Origin: Parasponia andersonii
Taxonomy: Eukaryota; Streptophyta; Magnoliopsida; Rosales; Cannabaceae
Reading direction: 5' to 3'
NCBI GenBank assembly: GCA_002914805.1
Contig: JXTB01000076.1
Coordinates: 270,454-334,453, forward strand
Length of the DNA stretch: 64,000 bases
In this document: in pieces, positions 12,478-24,834 of the stretch
How positions within the stretch are numbered: position 1 is the first letter of the stretch
Layout: each line of letters starts with the position of its first letter
Position numbers and translations under genes: made by a program
The notes under the pieces: generated by a model
Told to the model about the DNA's origin: nothing
Database searches by the model: none
What the model saw: only the letters and a program-made list of their open reading frames with translations

Positions 12478-12552
12478 TTTAAATAATGTTTTTTTTTTAA
12501 AAAAAAAACTAAAACTAAGTTCAAGAATCTCTATTATTAATTTACTATATCA
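12478..12552 (+). repeat. Direct repeat, copy 2
   Basis: Partner of 11401-11470, with about 80 percent similarity by eye. It lies just left of the CACTA subterminal array. Confidence 0.6.
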
Positions 12553-12599
12553 AAAGTATAGACCATAAAAAAAAAAAATAAAACCGAAAATAAATACTA

Positions 12600-13329
12600 C
12601 TTGAATAAATAAACACTCGCTCAAATTTTGCCTTTTTGTGGGAAATATTTTTAGGAGGTAAACCTTTGCCGACGCAAATTCAAGGACACGTTGACAAACA
12701 GTATTTGAAGATTTATTTAAAATTGTTTTGGGGCAATCCTCTGTCAATGCACAATCCACAACACGTCGACAAATGTATTGCAAATTTTTATCCAAAAAAA
12801 TATATGCTCAAATTTTTCTTTTTGCGGAAATTTTTTTTTATGGGTAAACCTATGCCGATGCAAAATCTACAATGCACCAGGAAATATATTTCAATTTTTT
12901 TTAAGAATAAATACGCATTGAAAAGCTTTTTTGGAATAATCTTTTGCTGACGCAAAATCAATAATGCGTCGGGAAATATATTTCAATTTTTTTAAGAATA
13001 AATACGCATTGAAAAGCTTTTGGGGATAACCTTTTCCTGACACAAAATCAATAATGCGTCGTAAAATGTATTTCAAATTTTTATCAAAAATAAACACGCC
13101 CAAAATTCTCTTATTTTGGAGAAAGTTTTTTGGGGCAATATTTCACCGACGTAAATTACCGATGTTACTGGTACATTTACCGACGCATAGTCCATCAGGA
13201 AATGTAACTTTTGTTGAATTTTTTTTAAGGCACTATTCTGACACATAGATATTTGATATGTCAGTAAATCATACTTTTACAGATGTATTATTTTAATTGC
13301 ATTGGCAAATGCAATGTTTCTTGTAGTGA
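12600..13329 (+). mobile_element. 3' end of a CACTA transposon with subterminal repeat array
   Basis: The right end reads GTTTCTTGTAGTG (13317-13329), the reverse complement of the CACTACAAGAAAC terminus of plant CACTA elements. Left of it is an array of about seven degenerate units of roughly 80-100 bases. Each has the form GCCGACGCAAAATCAATAAT, then GCGTCGGGAAATATATTTC, followed by a T-rich spacer and AATAAACACGC-like text. CCGACGC and GCGTCGG within a unit are complementary, so every unit can fold. Such subterminal arrays are the usual transposase-binding regions of this superfamily. No matching left terminus or coding region is present, so the copy is truncated or non-autonomous. The overlapping short frames here are repeat-generated. 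Confidence 0.75.
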
Positions 13330-14405
13330 GATATATAGCCTAATGGATCCAAATAGCCTTAGCTGTAATGGACTAACTACTCACAACTATAATTAACTCT
13401 TAATCATGATATAGTCTTGTCAATTAATATTTAGCACTTCACTATAGACCTCTACTATACTCTTAGACTAGATATCATTTATTTTCAGTAAACTGATTAA
13501 CACTTTAATTAGCTTGATTTATTTATCATATAACATACTTGCAAAAATAATCTCAATGCAATGTTGTCCTAGTGAATTAAAATTACTATATTACTCTTCT
13601 AGTATATATATATGCTTGAGTTGCCATTTTTTATCTAATGGATGATAGTTTATTACAATATTTGTATCTATCTACCTATAAAACACAATTAAATTCACAA
13701 AATGAATACCAAGTGAATTCACAAAATGAATATCTTATGTCTGTTTTTTATCATCCATGTACTTGAAAAACATCTTAGTTACATTATATGTATGGTGTCC
13801 AAAATCATGAAGGATTTTTTTTCCGATTTATAAATCTTATATTCCATGACATCATTGTTGAACCAATGAATTAGAACTAGTCTCTTAGTAAGTAAAAAAT
13901 AAATCAGACTTGCAAAAGCAAATTCAATAATCACTAGGATTAAGATAATCTTATAATAGTATTGTTAAGTTAGTAGAAAGTAGAATATTGAGTTATGATA
14001 TGTGATCTTAGATTCTTTTTCAATCCGTCATTTTCAATTCAATTATAACTTTCTTATAACGTTAGTATATTTATCTCCAAAGTCAAATTTCGATGATCAG
14101 AGACTTCATCCGTCACAATGAAGTAGACATTACTACAATATATGGTACAATAAAGCATTTAATCTCCATTGCCTAATAATAACTCTTCATTCAGATATAA
14201 TGAAATAAAAAAGGAAGTCTCTCACATGTAAACTCTATGTACGAACAATTCTTAGTTATTTATTATAAGTCATGAAAATATTTGAATGCGGTGTCTCTGG
14301 ATATAATACATAATTCAATAAAATTAAATCGATAACACTTTAATTCATTAAACATAGTTCAAAATGTCTCATAAATAAACTATTTTAAAGGGCGTATTCC
14401 CAATA
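13330..14405 (-). mobile_element. LTR fragment, same family as 52922-54511
   Basis: Colinear with about 53450-54511: shared blocks include ATAATTAACTCTTAAT, TTTTTTATCTAATGGAT, CAATGCAATG, CACTAGGATTAAG and the end TTCCCAATA versus TTTCCAACA. It is an old, diverged piece (roughly 25-30 percent different by eye), lacking the promoter-distal part of the repeat. It begins exactly where the CACTA terminus ends, so the DNA transposon either landed in it or brought about the junction. Orientation is inferred from the primer-site side of the better copy. Confidence 0.6.
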
Positions 14406-15405
14406 TTAAAGCTCCATGTTAAGAGAGATCGGCTGGAAAACTAACCAAAAACGAGGAAAAAACCCAAGGTTTTCCTTTTAGGTGCTGCGGATTTTAAACA
14501 TGGCTAATACACCCTGGTTGTGCAACGCGTGCTCTAAACGTGACATGTGGCACTCAGTTCTAACGAAATTCAGAAAAAGTAAAAAGAAAAAAAAAAACAA
14601 AAATGACTTAGAGAATTACCAAATGTTAAGATTGAGGATCTAAATACTACTAGAAAAAGTAAGTACTTAATAGATGATCTATCTGGTAAAGATTGGAGAC
14701 GCCGGGTGATATTAACTAAAAATTGAAACTAATTTCTTATACACGTCCGAATGAATATCTAAATCTTGCATCTACGTTATCTTTTTAGATTGATATATTA
14801 GTGTTTACTCTTTCAGAGATTCGTGTTAGTTGAATTAAAATTAAATTTAGTTAATATTAGAGTGAAAAACCACATACTGATTAACATATTTTTAGCCTTG
14901 TGGTTCTTAATTCATCTCTCACAGCAAAAAAGAAAAACAAAATCTCAATGTTCTTGTTAAAATTACTTTGATCTACATCATTATCTTGAAGAAAGCAATA
15001 TAAAGAGAGGTAGAAGAAAACGAATAGGTATAGCTTTAAATACTAACTAATTACAAGTATTAAATTAGTAGGAAAGAAATTTTGAAAATTTATCAATTAA
15101 TTTTAATTTCGGAACTAATGAAGATTTAAAAGCAGTGAGAAAACAAATTTTTTATTTTAAAAGTTCATGAAAGGTCTCTTTAGAAATTGGGGGGAAAAGA
15201 AAAATTAAAAAGAGGTGGCAGTGAAAGGAAAAATGGTGGCTATCTATATTTCTGTACGCAGGCAACTGAGAAAAACTTAATTTCAAAATGCTGTTATCTT
15301 TTAATTTGAAAAATTAGGTGTATTTTAAAATGACACTAAAACAGCTTAGTTATTTTTAAACTTTTATTTTGTAGGTGAACTTTTATTTTGAAGTAATTAA
15401 TGAAC
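14406..15405. other. AT-rich intergenic DNA, no gene seen
   Basis: No supported frame, repeat or transposon end. It is the left flank of the gypsy insertion, whose target duplication starts at 15406. Confidence 0.5.
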
Positions 15406-15410
15406 GTAGT

Positions 15411-17340
15411 TGTAAAATTCAAATTTTTGTAAGGCTAATTAAGTAATTTTACTTCGAGGACAATTTAGAAATTTTGTATTTTTAGATTAATTAAATAAAA
15501 TTTTGAAATAAATTTGGTGTTGAATCTAGACAAGATAAAGTCTAAGTGCATTTAGGGCAAAAGTGAAAAAGAAATTTTAAATCGGGGACAAAAGTATAAT
15601 TAAGGAGGGACTAAAGTGAAAGAATCTTTTTAAAATTGTGGCCAAAGTAGAATTTCAGAAACTTTTTTTCAGTCGAATCAGATTGTGTCACATGTCCCAT
15701 TGCTACAGTTTTCGAAAATTGCATAAATTCCCCCATTTCTTCTTTCTTCTCCACGGAAGTCCTCCGAAGCCACTCTCTGCCACTGTTCACCCGAGGCTCC
15801 TCCGACCACCGTATCGCCTGACGCGCCGCCCCGCATCCTTGCCCAACCGTCGATGAAGCCACGCCCGGTGTCGCCAACCTGTTCCTCTGTGCCTCACTGA
15901 AGAAATCGCAGCCCGAAGCGATCGCCTGCCGATCGGTTTTTCGCTCGCCGTTTCCTCCTCCGATGTCTGATCACCTCACCACCACCACCGAGACTCCGTT
16001 TGAAAAGTTAACTTTTCAAGTGAACGTGACGAGATTCGAAAACAACTATCCAAATAACCCAGTGATCAATTGAGGATATTTCTAGCGACGTTAGCTCAGT
16101 ATAATTACTATTTCGAGGTAGGGGATTCAATTTCTTTATTTTCTATTATTTTTATTAAAAATGAAATTTTGTGATTTTATTAAATTGAATTATTTGAATA
16201 GTTATTTTAATGAACTATGGATTTGTGAAATATTGTGGACTGCTCTAGATATTTTTACATATAATTTTGTACAAATTTTTATATCTGGGATTTGATAAAA
16301 CCATAGAAACTGTACTTTTGAATTTTTAAGTACAAAGTGATTTTTAATTAAAATCAGAGCATGTCTAGAATGTTAAACCACTGTATGGTTATTTAAGACT
16401 CTATATATTGCACATTTCATATGATCATGCATGAAAGTCGTCTTAGGCATCACGGTGTTGTAGTAGACAGACTAGTACACCTATCTTCGATGAGAGCCCG
16501 TAAACTCGTACGAGATTTGTTTTCTGGCTATCTACATTTAGTAGGCGTAGGCATTCGGTGCCCCTCCGGTTCGGTAGGATTAGATACATGGGTGTCCCTC
16601 CAGTTTCCAAAGATAGATGTCAGGTAGAGAGCACTCAATACATGTAGTATAATTTGCTCTAGTCGTGATAAAAAGATGAGAGCTCATGTGATATGTTGAT
16701 TTATGTGATGTGCATTATGCTTATTTTAATTGAGACTTATATATGTTTTGACCTGGATATTTGGTTTTGGGTTTTAGCATGGTTTTCTGTAATAAGTTTA
16801 AATCCTTAATATTTATAGAAATACTTTCTAGTACTACTAACGATGCTGATATTTTGAGATTTATAAAGGATTTTCCCAGAAAGTGAAATTGGGTAACCTA
16901 CTGGGCTTTTTATGCTCACCCTCCCTACTTTCTCCACAGGTAGTGTCCAGTGTGATATTGACAATCAATAAACGGAATAAGAAGTTATCTTTTATTCGTA
17001 GTTTGAGACTTAGTAATACTAGGAGTGTGAATACAAGACTCGTGTTTAAGTCTTGTTAAATATATAGATATTACTAGCATTTATGTTAAGTTTGTTACTT
17101 TGAAAATGTCTGTAACTATATATGTCATACTAGCTTGATGTTGAGGTGTGAATGATGATGCTCAGTTTATATTTAAAATTTGGTTTTTCTTGTAATTTTT
17201 CAGTTCGTGTTTATTGGTGACTATAAATTGTGGGATAGGTCTACTCGTTGGAATTCCCTATATCAAAAAAAAAAAACTAAGGAATTTTCATTCTAGAGAA
17301 ATTCCCCTTCTGCCACTACTCCGGAGTTTCGGTCGTGACA
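15411..17340 (+). repeat. 5' LTR of Gypsy-1
   Basis: Begins TGTAAAATTCAAATTTTTG and ends CGGTCGTGACA. It contains a C/G-rich patch (15750-15980) and the block GCATTCGGTGCCCCTCCGG with GGGTGTCCCTCC that is shared by the other gypsy LTRs in this window (42-48 kb). Shorter than its 3' partner. Confidence 0.9.
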
Positions 17341-17347
17341 GAAATTG

Positions 17348-17359
17348 TGGTATAAGAGC
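17348..17359 (+). other. Primer binding site of Gypsy-1
   Basis: TGGTATAAGAGC lies seven bases after the 5' LTR and is close to TGGTATCAGAGC, the complement of the 3' end of plant initiator Met tRNA. Confidence 0.75.
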
Positions 17360-17475
17360 TTTGAGTTTTAAATACCTCGGACATAGCACCATTAGACTAG
17401 ATTAAAATTGTTTTTATGACAATAGGTATCATTACCTTAATAATAGTTTGGTATATCATTTCAGACTTTCAAAGA

Positions 17476-20400
17476 TGCCTCCTAGGAGAGCTCCGAGGCA
17501 CCAACCTGGTGCCGAGCCCCTTCTAGTTCCACAAGATTTTAGCCAATTTTTCGAAGCTATGTGTCATGCTTTCTTTGAGATGCAAGGTCCTAACCTTCAG
17601 CCTCAATCTCAACCACAGTAAAAGCGTCAACCTGATCAGGCTGACCATCTTCAGAAGTTTATGCACCTTCAGCCTAGACAGTATGATGGAACCCCAGGCC
17701 CATTAGTTGCCAATGCATGGTTGTGTGAGATGACATGACACTTTCAGACCCTGGGTACTCCTAGAGAGTTTTGGGCTGTGTTTGCTATCTCTCGCTTGAT
17801 TGGCAATGTTATCTATTGGTGGGAGACAATTGAGGTTATGCAAAACATAGAAGGCGTAACTTGGGAAGAACTTGAGAGACTCTTCAAAGCGCATTATGCA
17901 AACGATGATCAACAAGCTGAAGTGGTTAGTTGTTTTGAGAGACTTACTCAAGGGAATAGAATAGTAAACCAATACGTGATGGAATTCACAGATCTGGCAA
18001 GCCTTACCTTTAGCCCAGCAGTGAGTGACACTTACCAAATTGCGAAGTTCAAGAATGGATTGAATCGAAATATCTACAATTGTATTGCTATTCACTCGTT
18101 TGCCACTCTTTCTGAAGTAATGTTAGCTGCCTAATGAGCTGAAGCCATAGAAAATGAGCAAGGTGCAAGAAGAAATAAAAGCAACGAGAAAAAAGTTAAC
18201 AAGAGGAAACAAAGACAATGGTCTGCTCAAGTTTCACCTCACAACGGAAGCTATACTAGCAGTGGTTTAGCAGGTAAAAAGAGGTTCAGTCCCTATACGT
18301 GTTACCACTTTGGTCAGTAGGGCCATAAGAGGAATGAGTGCCCAAAACATCTGGAAGTTATTCTGGTTCAGCACCTCTTCAGAACACTCAAGCTAGGTCA
18401 CAGCAATCTCAGGGTATTTCCAAGGCTTTTTCCTCTTCACCACCTTAACAACACCAATACCGCTCCCAGGATTATACTCAAAATTTTCAGACTCCTCAGG
18501 CTTTAGGGAGTCAAAGAGGGCATGGATATGGTAACAGTGGTTCGGGATCTAGCAACAGTCGTCCTAGATAAGGAAGAGGCAATAAGGGAAAGGAAAAAGT
18601 CACTGGCCAAGCTTATGCAATTTCTAGAATTGATGGTACCAATGAACACACTGGCCGAGGTGTTGTTGACGGTATAGTTCTTATTTCATATTCTTGGGCA
18701 CGTGTTTTGTTTGAAACTGGTGCATCTCATTCTTTCATATCCTTATTGTTTGTTCAAATTTTGGAGTTAGAATTTTCTGAGTTGGATTATGCCTTGACCT
18801 TGGGAACATTTTTGTGTGGTGTATCTGATGTGTCTAGTGTGTGTAAATCTTGTTGTGTCGTGATTGATAGTTAAGAATTACTTGCTAATTTAATTATATT
18901 ACCAATGAAACAATACGATGTAATACTCGGTATGAATTGATTATCCAAGTATCAAGCTATTGTCGATTATTATGATAAATGAGTGACTCTTTTTCTGGAT
19001 GATAGATGACCCATAATGTATCAAGCCCAAATGAATTCATTGAAACCAAGTCCTATTCTTAAAGCCTATTTGGGTGGTAGGAAGAAATTTGAGTGTTATG
19101 GAAACTTGTTTGCCATTAATAACGAAGTGAGAACTAATGATCAGGACCTATGGATTCCGGTGGTGAGTGAATATCCAGAGGTATTTCCTGAGGATTTACC
19201 AGGGCTTCCACCAAATAGGGAGATCGAGTTCTGTATTGACCTTGTTCCTAGAGCTCAACCAGTTTCTATTCCAGCCTACCACATGGCTCCTACAATGATC
19301 AACGAATTGAGGGAACAATTGGATGATTTGATATCCAAGGGTTTCATTCGAAGTAGTACTTCTTCTTGGGATGCTCCTTTTTTGTTTGCCAAGAAAGCTG
19401 ACGGTACTTTAAGGCTTTGTGTGGACTACATGAAGTTAAATCAACTAACAATCAAGAACAAGTATCCATTGCCAAGGATTGACGAGCTATTTGATCAACT
19501 TGGTGGATCAAGATTTTTCTCTAAGATTGACTTGAGGTCAAGATACCACCAGTTGAAGATAAGAGAGGAAGATATACCGAAAACAGCATTTAGAACTCAT
19601 TATGGTCACTTTGAGTTTCTGGTAATGCCTTTTGGTTTGACGAATACGCCTGCGACTTTTATGGACCTCATGAATTGGATTTTCAGGCTATACTTGGATC
19701 ATTTTGTAGTTGTTTTTATTGATGATATCCTGATGTATTCTAAGACTCAGGAAAATCATGCCGAACATCTGAGGATAGTGCTTGAAGTTTTGAGAAGTCA
19801 ACAATTATATGCCAAAAGATCAAAATGTGACTTCTGGATGTCAGAAGTTAAATTCTTGGGGTATGTAATTTCTCAAGAAGGTATCTCAGTCGATCCTACT
19901 AACGTAGAAGCTGTTCTAAAGTGGGAAAGACCAAAGAATGTGACAGAGATATGAAGCTTCCTCAGTTTAGCAGGCTATTACCGTCGTTTTGTCTAGAATT
20001 TCTCAAGGATTACATTACCATTGACAATGTTGACCAGGAAGGATGTCAAGTTCATTTGGGATAGTGATTGTGAAGAAACTTTCAGGAAATTGAAGCACAG
20101 TTTGACAACTGTACCTGTTCTTATAGTTCCTGAGAGTAATGAACCTTATGTGGTGTATACTGATGCTTCTAAGATGGGATTGGGATGTGTTTTGATGCAA
20201 AATGGCCAAGTTGTAGCGTATGCTTCTCATCAGTTAAAGCCACATGAGAGGAACTATCCTACTCATGACCTAGAACTTGCAGCAATAATTTTCACACTCA
20301 AAATATGGAGGTGTTATCTGTATAGTGCGAAACTTGAAATATTCTTTGACCATAAGAGTTTGAAATATCTCTTTATCTAACGGGATCTGAATTTGAGACA

Positions 20401-22067
20401 ACAAAAATAGGTTGAGTATATGGAAGATTATGACTTCGAACTACAATACCATCCCGTCAAGGCCAATGTTGAAGCTGATGCCTTGAGTAGAAAACTGCTT
20501 AGCTCTTTAGTGGCACTTATATTTCAAGATTGGAAGAACTCATTGGTAATTGGTGATTATAACTTGTAGTACTTCGAGTCTGGAAACGATGCTTACCTCA
20601 GTAATGTCGTTACCATAATTGCACTTCTCCGTACTGTGCAGCAAAGTCAATGGCAAGACCAAGAGTTGAGAATGATCTGGAATCAACTCAAAAGTGGTGA
20701 ATAATTAGAAGGTTGGAGTACAAATAGAGAAGAATTTGTGCTTTTTAAAGGCAAGCTAGTAGTAGCTAATGATCCTCATCTTAGAGAGACCATTCTCACT
20801 GAAGCTCATAAGTCCAAGTTTGCAGTATATCTTGATAGCACCAAGATGTATCATGATCTAAAGAGACAGTATTGGTGGAAAAGTATGAAACATGATGTAG
20901 CTACTTTTGTGGCTAAATGCATGATATGTTAGCAAGTTAAAGCTGAACACCAGAGACCAGCTGGACTGCTACAGCCTTTACCCATACCAGAGTGGAAGTG
21001 GGATAAAATCACCATAGACTTTGCAATGGGTTTCCTACGACCCAAAGAAAGAACGACACAGTTTGGGTGATTATTGACTGTATGACGAAAACTGCTCATT
21101 TCATATCGATCAGATCTGATTTTTCACTCAACAAGCTTAGTCGTCTCTACATTGACAATATTGTTCGATTACATGGAGTGCCATCAAGCATAGTTTCGAA
21201 TAGAGACCCAAGATTTGCTTCTAAGTTTTGGAGAGCTTTACAGAGAGCCTTAGGAATAGAACTAAATCTCAGTACTACTCATCATCCTCAGATAGATGGT
21301 CAATCTGAGAGGACTATTCAAATTCTAGAAGACATGCTTCGCTCTTGTGTACTAAATTTTGGTGGAAGCTGGGATGATCACCTGTCATTGGTGGAGTTTT
21401 CTTACAACAACAGCTACCAAACCAGTCTTGGCATGGCTCTATATGAGGTATTATATGAGAGACCATATAGATCACCCTTGTGTTAGGCAGAGGAGCTTGT
21501 CATTCTTGAGCCAGAACTGATATAAGAGACTACTGAGAAAATTAACAAGATTTGACAAAGACTCAAAGTCATGCAAAGTCGACAGAAAAGCTATACGAAC
21601 CCAAAGAGACATGAAGTAGAGTTCAAAGTTGGTGATCAAGTATTCTTGAAAGTGAAGCCAAGGCATGGGATCACTAGATTTGGGCTTAAAGGCAAATTGG
21701 CTCCAAGATATATTGGACCATTTGAGATTACTTCTAGAATTAAACCTGTAGCGTATCGCTTGGAATTGCCACCACAATTGGGCCGAGTGCACAATGTTTT
21801 TTATGTCTCGAGGCTCAAAAAATATGTGCCTAATCCATCTCATGTCATTCAGTATGTGGAAGTACCATTACAAGAGGATGTGACATATGAGGAATAATCA
21901 GTTCAAATACTGGAGAGAGAGCTCAAAGTGCTTCGAAATAGGGAGATACCACTTGTCAAGGTTCTTTGGCAACACCATAAAGAAGACGAAGCCACTTGAG
22001 AGCTAGAAGCAGAAATGTATGAAAAATATCCTCACCTATTTAATTTCCAACTTGAAGTTGAACTTTG
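17476..22067 (+). pseudogene. Gag-pol fossil of Gypsy-1
   Basis: Remains of a chromovirus-type gag-pol. The gag start is MPPRRAPRHQPGA (17476) and the gag core is near 17780-18130 with LTQGNRIVNQYVMEF. A protease region lies near 18690-18760. RT (about 19140-19950) shows [34 protein letters not shown] and [13 protein letters not shown]. RNase H is near 20020-20510, with [19 protein letters not shown]. Integrase (about 20740-21490) includes HGVPSSIVSNRDPRF and TTHHPQIDGQSERT. The C-terminal part (about 21570-22060) has [15 protein letters not shown] and a chromodomain-like VLWQHHKEDEATWELEAE. Domain order PR-RT-RH-IN is that of Ty3/gypsy. Broken in many places and not expected to make protein. 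Confidence 0.9.
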
Positions 22068-22100
22068 ACCCTTGTATCCGAATTTCGGGACGAAATTCCT

Positions 22101-22115
22101 TTAAGGGGGAGAGGA
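22101..22115 (+). other. Polypurine tract of Gypsy-1
   Basis: TTAAGGGGGAGAGGA directly abuts the 3' LTR start (TGTAAAAT at 22116), as expected for the plus-strand primer. Confidence 0.85.
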
Positions 22116-24581
22116 TGTAAAATCCAAATTTTTGTAAGGGTAATTAAATAATTTTACTTCGAGGACAATTTGATAATTTTGTATTTTTGGATTAATTAAA
22201 TAAAACTGTGAAATAAATTTGGAGTTGAATCTAGACAAGATAAAGTCTACGTGCATTTGGGGCAAAAGTGAAAAAGAAATTTCAAATCGGGGACAAAAGT
22301 ATAATTAAGGAGGGACTAAAGTGAAAGAATCTTTTTAAAGTTATGGCCAAAGTGGAATTTTAGAAATTTTTTTTCGGTCGATTCAGACTATGCCACGTGT
22401 CTCATTGCTACAATTTTTGAAAATTACATAAAACCCCTCATTTCTTCTTTCTCCACGGAAGTCCCCTGAAGCTGCTCTCTGCCACCGTGCCATCCAACGC
22501 ACTGCCCCGTATCCCTGCCCAGCCACCGACGAAGCCACGCCCGGTGTCACCATCCTATTCCGCAGCGCCTCACCGGAGAAATCGCAGCCCGAAACCACCG
22601 CCTAGCGATCGGTTTTTCGCTCGTCGTTTCCTCTTCCGACGTCCGATCACCTCACTACCACCACCATTGGACTCGTCTCAACTCCAGCTTTCATTTCCGA
22701 CCACTCTCAACCTCCAACTCAGCTCCGGTGAGAAGTTGACTACTGTAGTAATTTTATAATATTTAATTTTTGTGATATTTTCGTAATTATTCAGAATTGA
22801 GTTATTTTTCCTAAGAAAATTTTACCACGTGATGGAGGAGTAAAAAAACATTAGTTTCATGATTTTGAAGTGTTAAAACAATAACCAGAAGATCATTAAT
22901 TATCAGAATAGAAATGTGGTGTTTTTCTAAATATTTTCAAAATGTGGTATTTTTATAATTTTTAATTTTGAGCCCATTTAGTATTCGTGACCTTGAAACT
23001 GAGTTCTGACTTCAAATTTGGACTCATTGAGGTCGGGACATGAAGTTTGATATAAAATACCACTATTTTCCGAAGTGGCACGAAAATCGAGAAAAAAGCT
23101 CGTAATTGCACAATTTTGCGTGCCACGGGCCGGTTCCATATCGGGACCTGTTTTCGACGAACTTTGTAACTAAACTAATGTTTTTGGGTGTTCTGAATTC
23201 AGTTGTGACCTCTGTTTCTCCATCCAAGACTCCGTTTGAAAAGTCAACTTTTTAAGTGAACGTGACGAGATTCGAAAACAACTATCCGAACAACCTGGTG
23301 ATCAATTGAGGATATTTATAGCGTCGTTAGCTCAGCATAATTACTATTTCGAGGTAGGGGATTCAATTTCCTTGTTTTCTATTATTTTCCTTAAAAATGA
23401 AATTTTGTGATTTTATTAAATTGAATTATTTGAATAGTTATTTTAATGAATTATGGATTTGTGAAACATTGTGGACTGCTCTAGATATTTTTACATATAA
23501 TTTTGTACAAGTTTTTATATTTTGGATTTAGTAAAATCATAGAAACTGTACTTTTGGATTTTTAAATACAAAGTGGTTTTTAATTAAAAATAAGAACATA
23601 TCTAGAATGTTAAACCATTGTATAGTTATTTGAGACTCTATATATTGCACATTTCATATGATCATGCATGAGAGTCGTCTTAGGCGTCACGGTATTGTAG
23701 TAGGCGGATTAGTACATCCGCCTTCAGTGAGAGCCAGTAAACTCGCGTGGGGTTTGTTTTCTGACTATTTCCATTCGATAGGCATAGGCATTCGGTGCCC
23801 TTCCAGTTCGATAGGATTAGACACATGGGTGTCCCTTCAGTTTCCAGAGTTAGATGTTAGGTAGAGAACACTTAATACATATAGTATAAGTTGCTCTAGT
23901 CGTGATGAGAGGATGAGAGCTCATGTGATGTGTTCATTTATGTGATGTGTATTATACTTATTTTAATTGAGACTTTATATGTTTTGACCTAGATATCTAG
24001 TTTTGGTTTTTGGTATGGTTTTCTATAAATAGTTTAAATCCTTAATATTTATAGAAATGTTTTCTAGTACTACTAACAATGCAGATGTTTTGAGATTTAT
24101 AAAGGATTTTCCCAAAAAGGGAAATTGGGTAACCTACTGGGCTTTTTATGCTCACCCTCCCTACTTTCTCCATAGGTGGTGTCCAGTGTGACATTGACGG
24201 TCAACAAGCGGAATAAAAAGTTATCTTTTATTCGTAGTTTGAGACTTGGTAATACTAGGAATATGAATACAAGACTTGTGTTTAAGTCTTGTTAAATATA
24301 TGGATATTGCTAGCACTTATGTTAAGTGTGTTACTTTGAAAATATCTGTAACTATATATGCCATATTAGTTTGATGTTAAGATGTGAACGATGATGCTCA
24401 GTTTATATTTGAAATTCGGTTTTTCTTTTAATTTTTCAGTCTGTATTTATTGGTGACTATGAACTGTGGGATAGGTCCACTGGTTGGAATTCCCTATATC
24501 AAAAAAAAAAAAAAAAACTAAAGAATTTCGATTCTAGTGAAATTCCCCTTCTGCCACTACTCCGGGGTTTGGATCATGACA
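22116..24581 (+). repeat. 3' LTR of Gypsy-1
   Basis: Begins TGTAAAATCCAAATTTTTG and ends GGATCATGACA. It is longer than the 5' LTR; the additional internal text (around 23000-23200, including a GGGCCGGTTCC-like block) has a counterpart in the solo LTR at 41986-44803. The frames at 22383-22598, 22487-22759 and 23658-23864 lie entirely in this repeat and are not genes. Confidence 0.9.
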
Positions 24582-24834
24582 GTAGTAGAGTAGCATTTCT
24601 GAATATGATGTTGTTACATTTCTTTTCCCAAAAGGGAACAATGTCGTAGCATTTTGATATAATTCAAAAAGGCATAATTTCCAAGCATTTCAAATGTAAC
24701 TGAAACTACTAGTAACATATGTCACTTATGACAAACGTCGTTAATTCAATAAACTTCAAAACGAAAATGTATCCTTGTTATATTTTTAATTAACACAAAT
24801 TTAGACTATTGTTTTAGTGATTGTACATACCAGG

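Larger units (their letters stand above)
10441..12599. other. AT-rich intergenic DNA with short repeats, no gene seen
   Basis: No supported gene. The minus-strand frame at 10837-11121 is low-complexity lysine/phenylalanine text from A and T runs. The stretch contains a direct repeat pair (11401-11470 and 12478-12552) and a small inverted repeat (11751-11862), listed separately. Confidence 0.5.
15411..24581 (+). mobile_element. Structurally complete, decayed Ty3/gypsy chromovirus-type element (Gypsy-1)
   Basis: Two LTRs (15411-17340 and 22116-24581) enclose primer site, gag, protease, RT, RNase H, integrase, a chromodomain-like C terminus and a purine tract. Both LTRs start TGTAAAAT and end TGACA. 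The 5-bp target duplication GTAGT is perfect (15406-15410 and 24582-24586), so both outer edges are original. The LTRs differ in length; over the first 330 or so alignable bases I count about 30 mismatches (9 percent), mostly transitions. At the commonly used plant rate of 1.3e-8 per site per year that is about 3-4 million years. The coding part has roughly ten to fifteen breaks. A fossil. Confidence 0.92.

Noticed and set aside
12550-13248. Several 64-104-residue frames with repeated KYISRRIIDFASAK-like text
   Set aside because: Translation of the CACTA subterminal repeats; the repetition is at DNA level and appears on both strands.
12600-13300. Regularly spaced repeats resembling a CRISPR-like array
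   Set aside because: Units are degenerate, in a plant genome, and end in a CACTA terminus; they are transposon subterminal repeats.
15611-15877. Overlapping frames on both strands in a G/C-rich patch
   Set aside because: They fall within the 5' LTR of Gypsy-1; the matching region of the 3' LTR (22383-22759) gives different proteins.
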